Source of the DNA: Anaerolineaceae bacterium
Lineage (GTDB): Bacteria; Chloroflexota; Anaerolineae; Anaerolineales; Anaerolineaceae
Length of the DNA stretch: 64,000 nt
Direction of reading: 5' to 3'
NCBI GenBank assembly: GCA_002702705.1
Contig: PABH01000049.1
Coordinates: 124,001-188,000 of the forward strand
Made by a program: the position numbers and the translations under genes. Of the stretch, positions 8,013 to 16,470 are shown piece by piece; positions within the stretch are counted from its first letter, which is position 1; each line of letters begins with the position of its first letter. The notes under the pieces were generated by a model. That model had not been told where the DNA came from, did not search any database, and saw nothing but the letters and a program-made list of their open reading frames with translations.

Positions 8013-10007
8013 TTATCGAATCACAAGTGGAATAAAGACCATATAATTTTCTTCAACGGTCAGTACCATTGTTGTTTCAGTAAAGCTTCTTTCCCAATAT
8101 TTACCCGTTGGCAAATCCGGCAGATTGACAGTCTCAAAATCTCCGCTGTAAGAAGCAAAATTGAGAACTTCAAACTGGTCACCAGCAGCAGGAATAAAAC
8201 CATCCAACAAGGTTATATTCAACGTTCCAGCGAAAGCTGCCGAACCCTCAATTACCAATACATCAAATTCCGTTTCAGCTGTTGTTCCACCAATTTCAAT
8301 CTCCAATCCTCCGGCTGAAGTTTGTGTATAATCCCCGGTGACCGTGATTTTTCCTGGCGAGGTTCCAGGTGCTACGGTGCCCGCATTGTTTAAATTACCA
8401 TCCACTGTGCCTATTCCGCTTAAGGTTGCACCCTGCAAATCCAATGGGCCGGTGCTTTCGAGATTACCACCCAAAACAATTTCTGTTCCGCTTGTGGAAG
8501 TTAACCCGTCGGGAAAAACCAATGTTCCGGCTTCGACGAAGATTTCACCAGCATTTGTAAAATCGATATTCATGGTCGTTGTGGTGCTGTCTGTTTTCTT
8601 AACAAATAAACCTTGATTATCAAACAAACCATCCGTCCCACCGTTCATACTGGTTGTAGCCTTTGCCTCAAACGTCCCCTCGTTGGTAAAAGCAGCATCA
8701 TTACTGAGCGTGATCGTGTTGGCTTCCCATTTGGCTGTGGATTGGTTGATCAATGTTTGACCGGAGAGACTTAAACCGCCCACGCCAAACATACGATAAG
8801 TTGAACCTGTCAATACGGTGGTTGTGCCGGTTCCGTCAAAAATACCGCCATACCATAACAACTCTGTGGATACATCCCAATCACCTAGATTGGTTAATTG
8901 GGATGAATTACTAACCCTTAATTTCGGCTGTATCAGGCCAGACAAACTGGCAGGCAAACTCATGTGACACTGTGACAGGGTGATCTTTTCCGATAAAGCC
9001 ATAATCGTTGCAGCTTCCTGAAAAGCCAGCGATCCGCCACCCTGACATGACAGGGTTGTTCCGGTTGTTATAGGGATATTAAACGTGCCGGAAACATCCA
9101 AATTCGCTCCATCGATGAGTACGTTTGAGGTCGTAAGACTGGAACCATTTTGAAATGTATGCTCCACCAGGCTAACAGTATCAGCATTATTAAATATAAT
9201 CCAACTACCGGGCTGTCCGTTGATCGATCCAGTGTGGGTTCCGGAGCGAGACAAAGTAAGTATTCCCGTTTCCATTTGAATAGTTCCAGTATTATTCAAA
9301 ACCACTTTGCTGGTTACCGTACCGCCATCATAGATCATGATCGTACCGGCATTTTCAACCAGGCCATTCCCTGGATAGTCCTCACGTTTAAATAATTCAA
9401 TATCGGCCCCGCCGTTATTAACGTTAAAAGTGCCGTTATTGGTTAATATACCACCGCGATCAATTATAAAACCATAGGCATTGGATTGGTTCATGACACC
9501 CTCATTGATAAAGTGACGCTCATACAATCTTTGGTAGGCTGCCGTTTGAAATGATAAGGATGCACCGCTGTTGAGGGTAGTGGTCCCGCTGCCATCCATC
9601 AGGCCATCATCCGCGCCCACATCACTGCCCCAATACATGGAACCCGTGATTTCCAAATTACCCAAACCGGTTAAGTGTCCAAACAAATCAAAACTGCTTA
9701 CCGTCAATGTGCTGCCAAATCCAATATTCAAGACGCCGTTACTGTTAATTGTGAGTGTGTCTATGGTGGCATCTGTCGTAAGAATCGGATCGATACTGAC
9801 ATTTCCAATCACCACATTATCCCCGCTGCCGGGAACCCCTCCGTTGCAACTACTCCAATTTCCGGCGGTATTCCAATCCGTCGTTGAATCCCCTCCTGTC
9901 CAGATACAAGTAGCGGCTTGGACTGGCTGAAAATTACCCATTAGTAATAATAAAACAACCGCCAGCATCGTCCCGATCCGCAAACCTTTGTTGATTCGTT
10001 TTTTCAT
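8013..10007 (-). CDS. Exported beta-rich (autotransporter-passenger-like) surface protein with C-terminal FIPLVIR tail
   Basis: A signal peptide (KKRINKGLRIG, then a hydrophobic core ending PVQAA) is followed by about 560 residues rich in Gly, Thr, Asn and Ser. Recurrent short units such as FTNEGTFEA, LTNNGTFNV, VENAGTIMI and VDGNLNNAGTVAPG are typical of parallel beta-helix passengers. The C-terminal region (GTSPGKITVTGDYTQ, FEVLNFASYSG) resembles the last passenger segment of autotransporter-like proteins, but no outer-membrane barrel follows; the protein ends MVFIPLVIR. The same kind of tail ends the giant protein at 49135-55764. AGGAGG lies 5 bases before ATG 10007. Likely cell-surface or secreted structural/adhesive protein; no enzyme motif seen. 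Confidence 0.75.
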   Translation of the reverse strand: MKKRINKGLRIGTMLAVVLLLLMGNFQPVQAATCIWTGGDSTTDWNTAGNWSSCNGGVPGSGDNVVIGNVSIDPILTTDATIDTLTINSNGVLNIGFGSTLTVSSFDLFGHLTGLGNLEITGSMYWGSDVGADDGLMDGSGTTTLNSGASLSFQTAAYQRLYERHFINEGVMNQSNAYGFIIDRGGILTNNGTFNVNNGGADIELFKREDYPGNGLVENAGTIMIYDGGTVTSKVVLNNTGTIQMETGILTLSRSGTHTGSINGQPGSWIIFNNADTVSLVEHTFQNGSSLTTSNVLIDGANLDVSGTFNIPITTGTTLSCQGGGSLAFQEAATIMALSEKITLSQCHMSLPASLSGLIQPKLRVSNSSQLTNLGDWDVSTELLWYGGIFDGTGTTTVLTGSTYRMFGVGGLSLSGQTLINQSTAKWEANTITLSNDAAFTNEGTFEAKATTSMNGGTDGLFDNQGLFVKKTDSTTTTMNIDFTNAGEIFVEAGTLVFPDGLTSTSGTEIVLGGNLESTGPLDLQGATLSGIGTVDGNLNNAGTVAPGTSPGKITVTGDYTQTSAGGLEIEIGGTTAETEFDVLVIEGSAAFAGTLNITLLDGFIPAAGDQFEVLNFASYSGDFETVNLPDLPTGKYWERSFTETTMVLTVEENYMVFIPLVIR

Positions 10008-10039
10008 CATTTCCTCCTGAAAATATATTTGAAACCCTG

Positions 10040-10231
10040 TTATTTTTCCTGTGTTTCAACTGCGCTTTTTTTTATGAACTGCTGAATATCTTCCAGTTTT
10101 GAAAAATAAATACGCTGTTTGTTTTCCACGTTTTCGATTTCACCACGCAGCTGCGGTGGTTCTCGGGTTAAAAATTCTGCCCACACCCGCAGTACAAATG
10201 AGATGCTGTGTATCTTTAACGGTTTGGTCAT
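10040..10231 (-). CDS. Small conserved hypothetical protein (about 63 aa)
   Basis: The protein runs KPLKIHSISFVLRVWAE, then PPQLRGEIENVENKQRIYFSKLEDIQQFI. The pattern 'VRVW-E / LRG-IE-V / Y-F-L-I--FI' matches, from memory, a small family frequent in Chloroflexota genomes, often next to secreted-protein or regulator genes; no function is known to me. The second ATG (10231) is preferred because AAGAAAGGG is well spaced to it. It lies 30 bases upstream of the exported protein gene on the same strand, so co-transcription is likely. Confidence 0.65.
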   Translation of the reverse strand: MTKPLKIHSISFVLRVWAEFLTREPPQLRGEIENVENKQRIYFSKLEDIQQFIKKSAVETQEK

Positions 10232-10312
10232 CGCCATCCCTTTCTTAAATAAAAACTGTCGTAAACCAAGATTTACGACAGCCTACCATATCCACCTTAC
10301 AATTTTCTTACA

Positions 10313-11560
10313 CTAAGATTTGTCTGTTTTTAATAAAAGGAAAGCACCTCCTAAACCACCCGCGATAAACGAAAAACCCAATGCGAATGGTAAACCACCC
10401 CAATCCGACAGTAATCCCACCACGAAAGTCGCTGGGGCAGCACCCAGCACCTGAGTAAACAGACCAAAAACGGCAAGGCTGCTGGCCTGAAACGAATCAG
10501 GTACCAGCGATTGTACCTTCACAATTAACGGACTGACGGGTAATGTAATACAAAAACCAGCTAAAAAGAAACATATCAATGTACCCATAACCGATGGTAC
10601 CCATAACCCAAGGCACCCGAATAAACCCGCCAAAATGAGACCCCAACCTGCTACTTCCAGTTGGACAGAATTATTTTTCTTAATAAAACGATCACCTAGT
10701 AATCCGCCCGTTAAAGTCCCTCCCACACTGCCTGTTAAAATCAAGCCACCCGTAATCAATCCGGCTTGAGTTAAATTAAAGTCAAAAAACCGCACAAAAT
10801 AGGTTGGCAGCCAGGAAACCAACGCAGTGGATGCGAAGACGCCGAACCCTGCGGAAATAAAAATAACTGGCAGGGGTGACTGCAATAAATAAGAAAATTC
10901 TGCCAGACGGGGATAATCGATGACGTTTTTTTGACCTTCCGTCTGAGATGAGCCGTCTTGTTTTGATAAAACTGATAACAAAACAGCAGTTATCAGTCCC
11001 AGTAAGCCGGGGATGATCAAAACCCAGCGCCATCCAAACCGTTCTGCCGTAAATCCGGCAAATGTAACGCCAACCGCACTGCCTATATACAGTGCCAGAG
11101 AATAGACAGCCAGCGCCGTACCGCGTTTATGCTCGGGCACGAGTTTTCCAAGATAGGCCTGGTCCACCGGACCGTTCGCTCCATCACCGACACCCACTAA
11201 AAAACGCAGGAACACAAATCCGCTAAAGCGGCTCACCAGGCCGGAAAGGGCAACCCCAATCGCCCAAAAGAAAACAAGCGGACGAAGCACCCGTAATAAT
11301 CCCTTTTGATCCGCCAACCAGGCAGCTGGAAGACTGACCAACGCCCTAGCGAAGGTGAAAAAGGATACCACCATCCCTAACTGGGAATCGCTTAAAACCC
11401 ACTGTGCCTGTAAAACTGGAAAAATGGTCACCAGCGCTCGGCGGTCCACTTGATTTAACAAATTTAATACAGCCAATATGATTAATATTTGGGTTGTTTT
11501 GCTTCGGAATCCGGTTTTATTGTTTTTTTCTTGTGTCTTTCCGATCCATTCTGCCTTCAT
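10313..11560 (-). CDS. Major facilitator superfamily transporter
   Basis: About 415 residues with 12 hydrophobic segments. The first loop has NLLNQVDRRALVTIFPVLQ and the loop between helices 2 and 3 has AWLADQKGLLRVL, a degenerate MFS motif A. FLRFLVGVGDGANGPVDQAYLGKLVPEHKRGTA in pieces resembles sugar-phosphate/anion-cation symporter (ACS) or Spns-like members. Substrate unknown. ATG 11560 gives a 4-base ATGA overlap with the stop of the upstream regulator gene, so the transporter is translationally coupled to it and may be its target or effector. Confidence 0.85.
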   Translation of the reverse strand: MKAEWIGKTQEKNNKTGFRSKTTQILIILAVLNLLNQVDRRALVTIFPVLQAQWVLSDSQLGMVVSFFTFARALVSLPAAWLADQKGLLRVLRPLVFFWAIGVALSGLVSRFSGFVFLRFLVGVGDGANGPVDQAYLGKLVPEHKRGTALAVYSLALYIGSAVGVTFAGFTAERFGWRWVLIIPGLLGLITAVLLSVLSKQDGSSQTEGQKNVIDYPRLAEFSYLLQSPLPVIFISAGFGVFASTALVSWLPTYFVRFFDFNLTQAGLITGGLILTGSVGGTLTGGLLGDRFIKKNNSVQLEVAGWGLILAGLFGCLGLWVPSVMGTLICFFLAGFCITLPVSPLIVKVQSLVPDSFQASSLAVFGLFTQVLGAAPATFVVGLLSDWGGLPFALGFSFIAGGLGGAFLLLKTDKS

Positions 11561-14500
11561 GGCGGACTGCTTTCCACACTGGTCTGGGATCGTTTTAATT
11601 GCCACAGATATGGTTTTAAACCAAATTGTTCTGCCAGTGGCAGCGCTTCTGATAATAATTCGGCAGCTCTCTCATTTTCCCCTTGTTTTAAATAAACTTC
11701 AATCAAAATCGTTAAGATGGCAACAACGTAAGGCTGTGCACCAAGATATTTTGCCAGCAAGAGTAAATTGTTTAATCCGGAGATGTTTGAATCGATTTTC
11801 TGATTGGTACTTAACAGAACTCTTGTTTTTAATATCAATGCATTTAACTGGCGTAGAATGTCTTTATTTTTTTCACTGACAGTCCAAACGTGATCCGCAT
11901 AAGCCGCAGCCTCGTCAAAATCCCTTTTTTCGTAAGATACCCGGCCCAAACCGAGCTGGGCTTCCCCGCATAAGCGTGGATCATTTGCTTTTTCCGCAAT
12001 TTTTAAACCAGCCATGAAAGCCTCTTGGGCTGAACCGTATTCACTTCGATTTAATAAAACCTCACCTAACCAAATTTTGGCAGAAGCCAAATTATTCTGC
12101 TGCCCTGTTTCCTCAGCGTTTTGAATCAGGCACTTAACAATCTTATGTGCGCTAGAAAAATTCCCCCATTGGATATGCATCCGTGCTAATAGGGTATAGG
12201 CTCTCTGCCATATCCACGGCGGAAACGATTCTCCCCTTTGAATGAGATCTCTTGCAACCCGCCAGCCATTCCGATTTAACAAGATTGTCTTTTTAACCTT
12301 ACCTTGCATCAGGACAGTAAATGCCTGCCCCCAATATAACAAGGCCAAAGCCCATGAATTTCCATCACTGATCAAATCAGCTTCCAGTTTTTTTGCCAGC
12401 TCTTCAAAATTCTGCAGTTCTGTACCTGTCATCATATTTAATTGAAAAGCCTGGTAAACGGCTGCTTGTTTTAAAACTGCGGGTAAAAGCGCTACACTAC
12501 GGCTGTAACTGATCATAGCTTCTTCATAATTTCCAGACAAACGTTGGCATTCTGCAAGCCCAAACAATATCTCACCAAACAAAGGTGTATTGTCGAGTTC
12601 CGGCATGTTTTTTATTAATGCTAAGGCACGAGAAAAATAAAGTTCGGCTTGCTGCGGAACATAAACTTTTAAACCATACCACCCTGCATCATTATAGGCT
12701 TTGACCGCACGGTTAAAATCCTCGCCTAAAACAGCGTGGTGAGCAACCAAGGCCGCATTCTCCAACTTGTCTTTGCCAATCAGCGCCAGTTCTTCCGCGA
12801 TACGCCGGTGATAAATCCGCTTGCGTGATTTTGGCAAAGTTTGGTAGATCACTTCGGTATACAAACCATGTGGCAGTGATACTTCTGGTTCATTTCGAGA
12901 ACGAGGTTCCACCACGTAAGTGCGTTCTATCAATGTGTCGATTAAACGGATCAAACTCATCTCGCTGATTTCCAAAACGGTATGCAGTAAATCCATATCC
13001 ATTGCGCCCCCCGCCACAGCCAGCACATCCAAAATGCGTCTCTCTTCCAAATGGACTGCTTTTAACCTGGTTTCGATCATGGTGGATAAATCAGCAATAA
13101 TTTCGTTTTTGTCTTTTCCAAGCCATACCCATTTTCCATCCGGATTGACATATAAATCGCCTGATTCAAATAAATTTTGCAAAAACACCAAAATAAATAA
13201 TGGATTTCCCCCCGTCTTTTTAACGACAAAATCATGGAATCCGGGTATATCGGAATCACTGATTTGGGTGATTAAGGTTTTGATATCTGCGGAGGATAAA
13301 TGAGGCAAGCTTAAACGGAATAATGCGTTTCCATTTTGTTGTTCTAAAAATTGACTTGGTAACCATTGCTCGATCAGTGTTTCCCCACTGCGAAAAACCA
13401 ACAAAATGGTGAGATTTCCAATTAATTCCGCCAAAAGATTCAGTGAAGCTTCATCAGCCCATTGAGCATCATCAACAATAAAGACACTTTGGGAAGAGTG
13501 TTTTCTTAAGAACGTTTTGATTATTTCAGCAGTTTTACCATAATCAGTACCAGCTGTTGAAGAATTTACGCGGCCGATTTCATTTCTTAATAAATTACCC
13601 AGGTTGGGTAAAGATTGGTTTTTGTTGTTTTGTTCGTCCTGCCTGATTTGGAGGAATAGTCCGTATGGTGTATTTAAATCCGCAAGGCCTTTAACGGAAA
13701 ACACAGTCACTCCCAGGTTTTGAATATACCCACGAAAGGCTTCCATCAAACGCGATTTTCCAATGCCCGCTTCACCCTCGATTAAAAAGACTGCGCCTGG
13801 ATTTTTTTTCCAATGATTCACGATCCAGGCATATTCGCGGTCTCGTCCTACTAACGGTAAGTTACTTAAAGAAAAAGGCACTTCATAAATTCGTCCTTCG
13901 TAATTCGGTGGGGGATATAAAGGTGAATCTCCCTGCTGCCATAGACTACCGTTTTGAATTTTTTCTACCAACTCAATAGTGGATGCATCCGGTTCCACAC
14001 CCAATTCTTTCCATAAGACCTTTTGACAATACTCAAAGGTTTGTAGGGCTTTATTTTTCTCTCCGGCATAATAATAAAATAACATCAGACGCACAAAAAC
14101 CGCCTCCCGGCAGGAGTCGGCTTGTAAAATTTTCTGGCAGGTATGAATGGCACGACGATATTGTCCCATCTGGGCGTAGGCCTCGGATAGTTCGGTTAAT
14201 AAAATCAGAAACCGGTCGCGCATACGTTCTCGTTCTGTCATACTCCAATCATCGTATTGGTCTTCAATCAGATAGTCAGCCCGGTATAGGGATCGTGCTT
14301 TTTCAAACACTTCCACAGCGGCTTGATATTGGTTCTGTTCCAACAACATTCGCCCCTGATCCGCCAAATTTTCAAAAACATCCACATCAATCCAACAGCT
14401 GCTAATTTCGCCAGGTTGAGGATATTTATAATCAAACAAATAACCGCCTTCGATCGTCTGAATTTTGACTTCAACGGCTCCTTGTTCTAAAATCCGCCTT

Positions 14501-14724
14501 AATTGACTGATGCGGATATACAAGCGCTGCAGTGCAACTTCCTGCTTTTCGTTTGGCCAAATGGCTTCAACAATTTGTGTGCTGGCTAATGGACGGCCGC
14601 GCTGCAGGATTAACAGCTTAAAAATGGTGCGCACCTGGCGGCTTTGCCAATATTTATGTTGGATAGGCTGATCAGCGATTAAAACTTCAAATGCGCCGAA
14701 TAAATGAATTTTCAGTTCTGGCAT
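11557..14724 (-). CDS. BTAD/AfsR-type transcriptional regulator with AAA ATPase and TPR domains
   Basis: From ATG 14724 (PELKIHLFGAFEV) the protein is 1055 residues. Residues 1-100 form an OmpR-type winged helix (WQSRQVRTIFKLLILQRG, EAIWPNE, LYIRISQLRRIL). Residues 100-270 form a bacterial transcriptional activator (BTAD) domain with TPR-like repeats. An AAA/STAND NTPase follows with Walker A GEAGIGKSR and Walker B VFIVDDAQWADE. The C-terminal 400 residues are TPR-like. Such proteins sense a ligand or partner through the STAND/TPR part and activate transcription in an ATP-dependent way. The 54 residues before this start are hydrophobic and unlike the family. Coupled to the MFS gene by ATGA overlap. 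Confidence 0.88.
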   Translation of the reverse strand: MPELKIHLFGAFEVLIADQPIQHKYWQSRQVRTIFKLLILQRGRPLASTQIVEAIWPNEKQEVALQRLYIRISQLRRILEQGAVEVKIQTIEGGYLFDYKYPQPGEISSCWIDVDVFENLADQGRMLLEQNQYQAAVEVFEKARSLYRADYLIEDQYDDWSMTERERMRDRFLILLTELSEAYAQMGQYRRAIHTCQKILQADSCREAVFVRLMLFYYYAGEKNKALQTFEYCQKVLWKELGVEPDASTIELVEKIQNGSLWQQGDSPLYPPPNYEGRIYEVPFSLSNLPLVGRDREYAWIVNHWKKNPGAVFLIEGEAGIGKSRLMEAFRGYIQNLGVTVFSVKGLADLNTPYGLFLQIRQDEQNNKNQSLPNLGNLLRNEIGRVNSSTAGTDYGKTAEIIKTFLRKHSSQSVFIVDDAQWADEASLNLLAELIGNLTILLVFRSGETLIEQWLPSQFLEQQNGNALFRLSLPHLSSADIKTLITQISDSDIPGFHDFVVKKTGGNPLFILVFLQNLFESGDLYVNPDGKWVWLGKDKNEIIADLSTMIETRLKAVHLEERRILDVLAVAGGAMDMDLLHTVLEISEMSLIRLIDTLIERTYVVEPRSRNEPEVSLPHGLYTEVIYQTLPKSRKRIYHRRIAEELALIGKDKLENAALVAHHAVLGEDFNRAVKAYNDAGWYGLKVYVPQQAELYFSRALALIKNMPELDNTPLFGEILFGLAECQRLSGNYEEAMISYSRSVALLPAVLKQAAVYQAFQLNMMTGTELQNFEELAKKLEADLISDGNSWALALLYWGQAFTVLMQGKVKKTILLNRNGWRVARDLIQRGESFPPWIWQRAYTLLARMHIQWGNFSSAHKIVKCLIQNAEETGQQNNLASAKIWLGEVLLNRSEYGSAQEAFMAGLKIAEKANDPRLCGEAQLGLGRVSYEKRDFDEAAAYADHVWTVSEKNKDILRQLNALILKTRVLLSTNQKIDSNISGLNNLLLLAKYLGAQPYVVAILTILIEVYLKQGENERAAELLSEALPLAEQFGLKPYLWQLKRSQTSVESSPP

Positions 14725-14998
14725 GATTTCTGGTATGAAAAGGGTTTGATGACAGCAATGGTGGACAGGTATTAAATTTGTGACAAATTTTATTAAAAAC
14801 GAGGGATACTTGATTATACATAAAATCAGAATTTCTCCGATATTTAAAAAGACAAGTAATCTCGCTTGTAACTTTCCAAATAACAAATGAATAGAGTCCC
14901 ACCATGAACGCTCTTATCGATAATGGAGCTTACCACGGCAGGCTAAGTCTGTTATTTAAGAACTACAAACCGAAACTTTAAAAACCAACCCGCAGAAA

Positions 14999-15763
14999 TT
15001 AAAAATCCTCAATTTGAATCGTGAAGTGTTCAGCGGGCAAACCGGTAAAAAAGGTCAACGTGCGCAGCCAGGCGCTTTTTTCGTCCAGACTTAATTCGTG
15101 TTCATCATTTGCCCAATTATGTTTATCAATGTACGACTTCATGTGCTCACGCTGCGTTTCCAGGCGTTCCACCGTATCCTTTAATAGAAAGGCGGCGCCC
15201 TGCGGGTAAGGTTCTGCGTAATGTTCCAAGCCCTGTCTTAAATGGTCAAAGCACAACCCGTTTGATTGGTAATATGTCGTTTTGAGATCCTGGTTGCCTT
15301 GATTTAATTCCTCAAACAATGCTGAAAGAAAATTCTCTCCGGCTTGCTGCACGGTTTCACATACCGGGCAAATCCGTTTAGGGTGCAGCCCTGGAAAGCG
15401 TTTTCCGGGTTGATTGGATAATTTTAATTTTCCAAGAATTTTTTGAATTGGATTTTGTTGGTTTTTCCGTTTTAGTCCCTTTTTTAATTCGGCTTCCACG
15501 TTTTTTGCCAATAATTCATAAATAAAGTGAATGCCCAATACCGGACCGCTGGTTGACATTTCAACAGCCGCCAACATCTTGGTATGTTTAGGGCAAAAAC
15601 CATATGCCTGATTGATCGGTTTGCGTACCACCGGGTCTGTCACGTTTTCCCACAAGAAGGTTTCAATTACATGTTTGGCTTTTTCATGTTCCACCCTGCA
15701 AATTGAACACCCTGTTTTTTTTAAAGCTTCATCCAGTTTATTTAAAACCAAGGCAAAGGCCAT
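14999..15763 (-). CDS. DUF6062-like protein with two cysteine/histidine motifs
   Basis: About 254 residues from ATG 15763, with a Shine-Dalgarno site (GAAAGGA) 8 bases upstream. It contains two similar units: GCSICRVEHEKAK...FLWENVTDP...GFCPKH, and CPVCETVQQ...GLCFDHLRQG. Each pairs a CxxC with a later C(x2)H, as in a zinc-binding or redox pair. The first unit matches my memory of DUF6062 (C-x-C near the start, 'YENVNDP', 'GFC-H'). Function unknown. No export signal. It stands alone, divergent from the fluoride-responsive crcB gene. Confidence 0.65.
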   Translation of the reverse strand: MAFALVLNKLDEALKKTGCSICRVEHEKAKHVIETFLWENVTDPVVRKPINQAYGFCPKHTKMLAAVEMSTSGPVLGIHFIYELLAKNVEAELKKGLKRKNQQNPIQKILGKLKLSNQPGKRFPGLHPKRICPVCETVQQAGENFLSALFEELNQGNQDLKTTYYQSNGLCFDHLRQGLEHYAEPYPQGAAFLLKDTVERLETQREHMKSYIDKHNWANDEHELSLDEKSAWLRTLTFFTGLPAEHFTIQIEDF

Positions 15764-15864
15764 ATTAAAATTCCTTTCGTTAACCAAAGAAGCTTTTTAT
15801 GAAAACAACGTTGGGGAAACACCACGCTGGCGGTGGTTTGGGTTATTATAAATTGGCTCACCAC

Positions 15865-15893
15865 TTGACGCAAGCGGCAAGCTGACTTAGAAT
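15865..15893 (+). promoter_or_regulatory. Promoter of the crcB transcript
   Basis: TTGACG (15865-15870) and TAGAAT (15888-15893) are separated by 17 bases. The predicted start, about 15900, coincides with the first base of the fluoride aptamer. Confidence 0.7.
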
Positions 15894-15900
15894 TTCCCTT

Positions 15901-15955
15901 CGAGTGATGAGGCTCACTCTTAAACAAACCGCCTTTGTGCTGATGGCCTCTGCCA
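15901..15955 (+). promoter_or_regulatory. Fluoride riboswitch (crcB RNA motif)
   Basis: The leader has the conserved blocks of the crcB aptamer: GAGTGATGAGGCTCACTC (P1 stem GAGTGA/TCACTC enclosing TGAGGC), then AAACAAACCGCC, then CTGATGGCCTC. The GAUGAGGC...CUGAUGGCCUCU layout matches the well-studied Thermotoga petrophila aptamer closely. The 3' GGCCTC can pair with the GAGGC loop in the ligand-bound pseudoknot. It sits upstream of a crcB gene, the canonical target. Confidence 0.9.
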
Positions 15956-15987
15956 ATTTTATTTTTTCCTTTTGGCAGGGGTTTTTT
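15947..15987 (+). terminator. Riboswitch expression platform: intrinsic terminator
   Basis: CCTCTGCCAA (15947-15956) pairs with TTGGCAGGGG (15972-15981), followed by TTTTTT. The left arm reuses the 3' end of the aptamer. Fluoride-bound and terminator folds therefore exclude each other, giving fluoride-activated transcription of crcB. Confidence 0.85.
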
Positions 15988-16012
15988 ATTACCGGTCTAC
16001 GAATGGGATCTT

Positions 16013-16387
16013 ATGGAACGATTTTTATTAATATCAATTGGGGCTGTTTTTGGAGCAAATTTAAGGTATTGGATTTCCGATTTGGTTAACCAACGTTGGC
16101 AAAACGATTTCCCGATGGGAACTTTTATGGTTAACCTGGTTGGGTGTTTTATTCTCAGTTTTTTTATGACATTAACCGCAGATCGTTTTATCATCGATCC
16201 ACGGCTGCGTTTATTTTTTACCGTGGGCTTTTTGGGGGCTTTTACAACCTTCTCTACCTATAGTTTCGAGAGCATCAATCTCATTTCGAATGGGCAGCTG
16301 GGACTTGGGTTAATCAACCTTTTTGGTAGTGCTGTTCTGGGAGGTTTGGTTGCAGTTTTGGCTGTGTATCTGGCAAAATTAATTTAA
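16013..16387 (+). CDS. crcB: Fluoride-specific ion channel CrcB (Fluc)
   Basis: The 124-residue protein has four membrane helices and the family signatures GAVFGANLRYWISD, MGTFMVNLVGCF and FLGAFTTFSTYSFE. Fluc proteins form antiparallel dimers that export fluoride and resist its toxicity. It has normal single-gene length, so a homodimer is expected. The fluoride riboswitch in its leader confirms the role. Confidence 0.95.
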   Translation: MERFLLISIGAVFGANLRYWISDLVNQRWQNDFPMGTFMVNLVGCFILSFFMTLTADRFIIDPRLRLFFTVGFLGAFTTFSTYSFESINLISNGQLGLGLINLFGSAVLGGLVAVLAVYLAKLI

Positions 16388-16408
16388 CCATTGTTTTTTA
16401 CTTCCCTC

Positions 16409-16440
16409 TTGACTTTCAACCTGACTTGAAGGTGTAAGAT
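16409..16440 (+). promoter_or_regulatory. MerR-type promoter of the P-type ATPase gene
   Basis: TTGACT (16409-16414) and TAAGAT (16435-16440) are separated by 20 bases, the over-long spacing typical of MerR-family activation. The spacer holds an imperfect dyad, CTTTCAA / TTGAAGG, around 6 bases. The arrangement resembles CadR/PbrR/ZntR-controlled promoters. No matching single-domain metal MerR gene is present in the window. Confidence 0.7.
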
Positions 16441-16470
16441 AAACCCAATTCAAATCAAGGAAGTGAAATC

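Noticed and set aside
8013-10007. Type V autotransporter
   Set aside because: Passenger-like repeats are present, but the protein ends without a membrane barrel.
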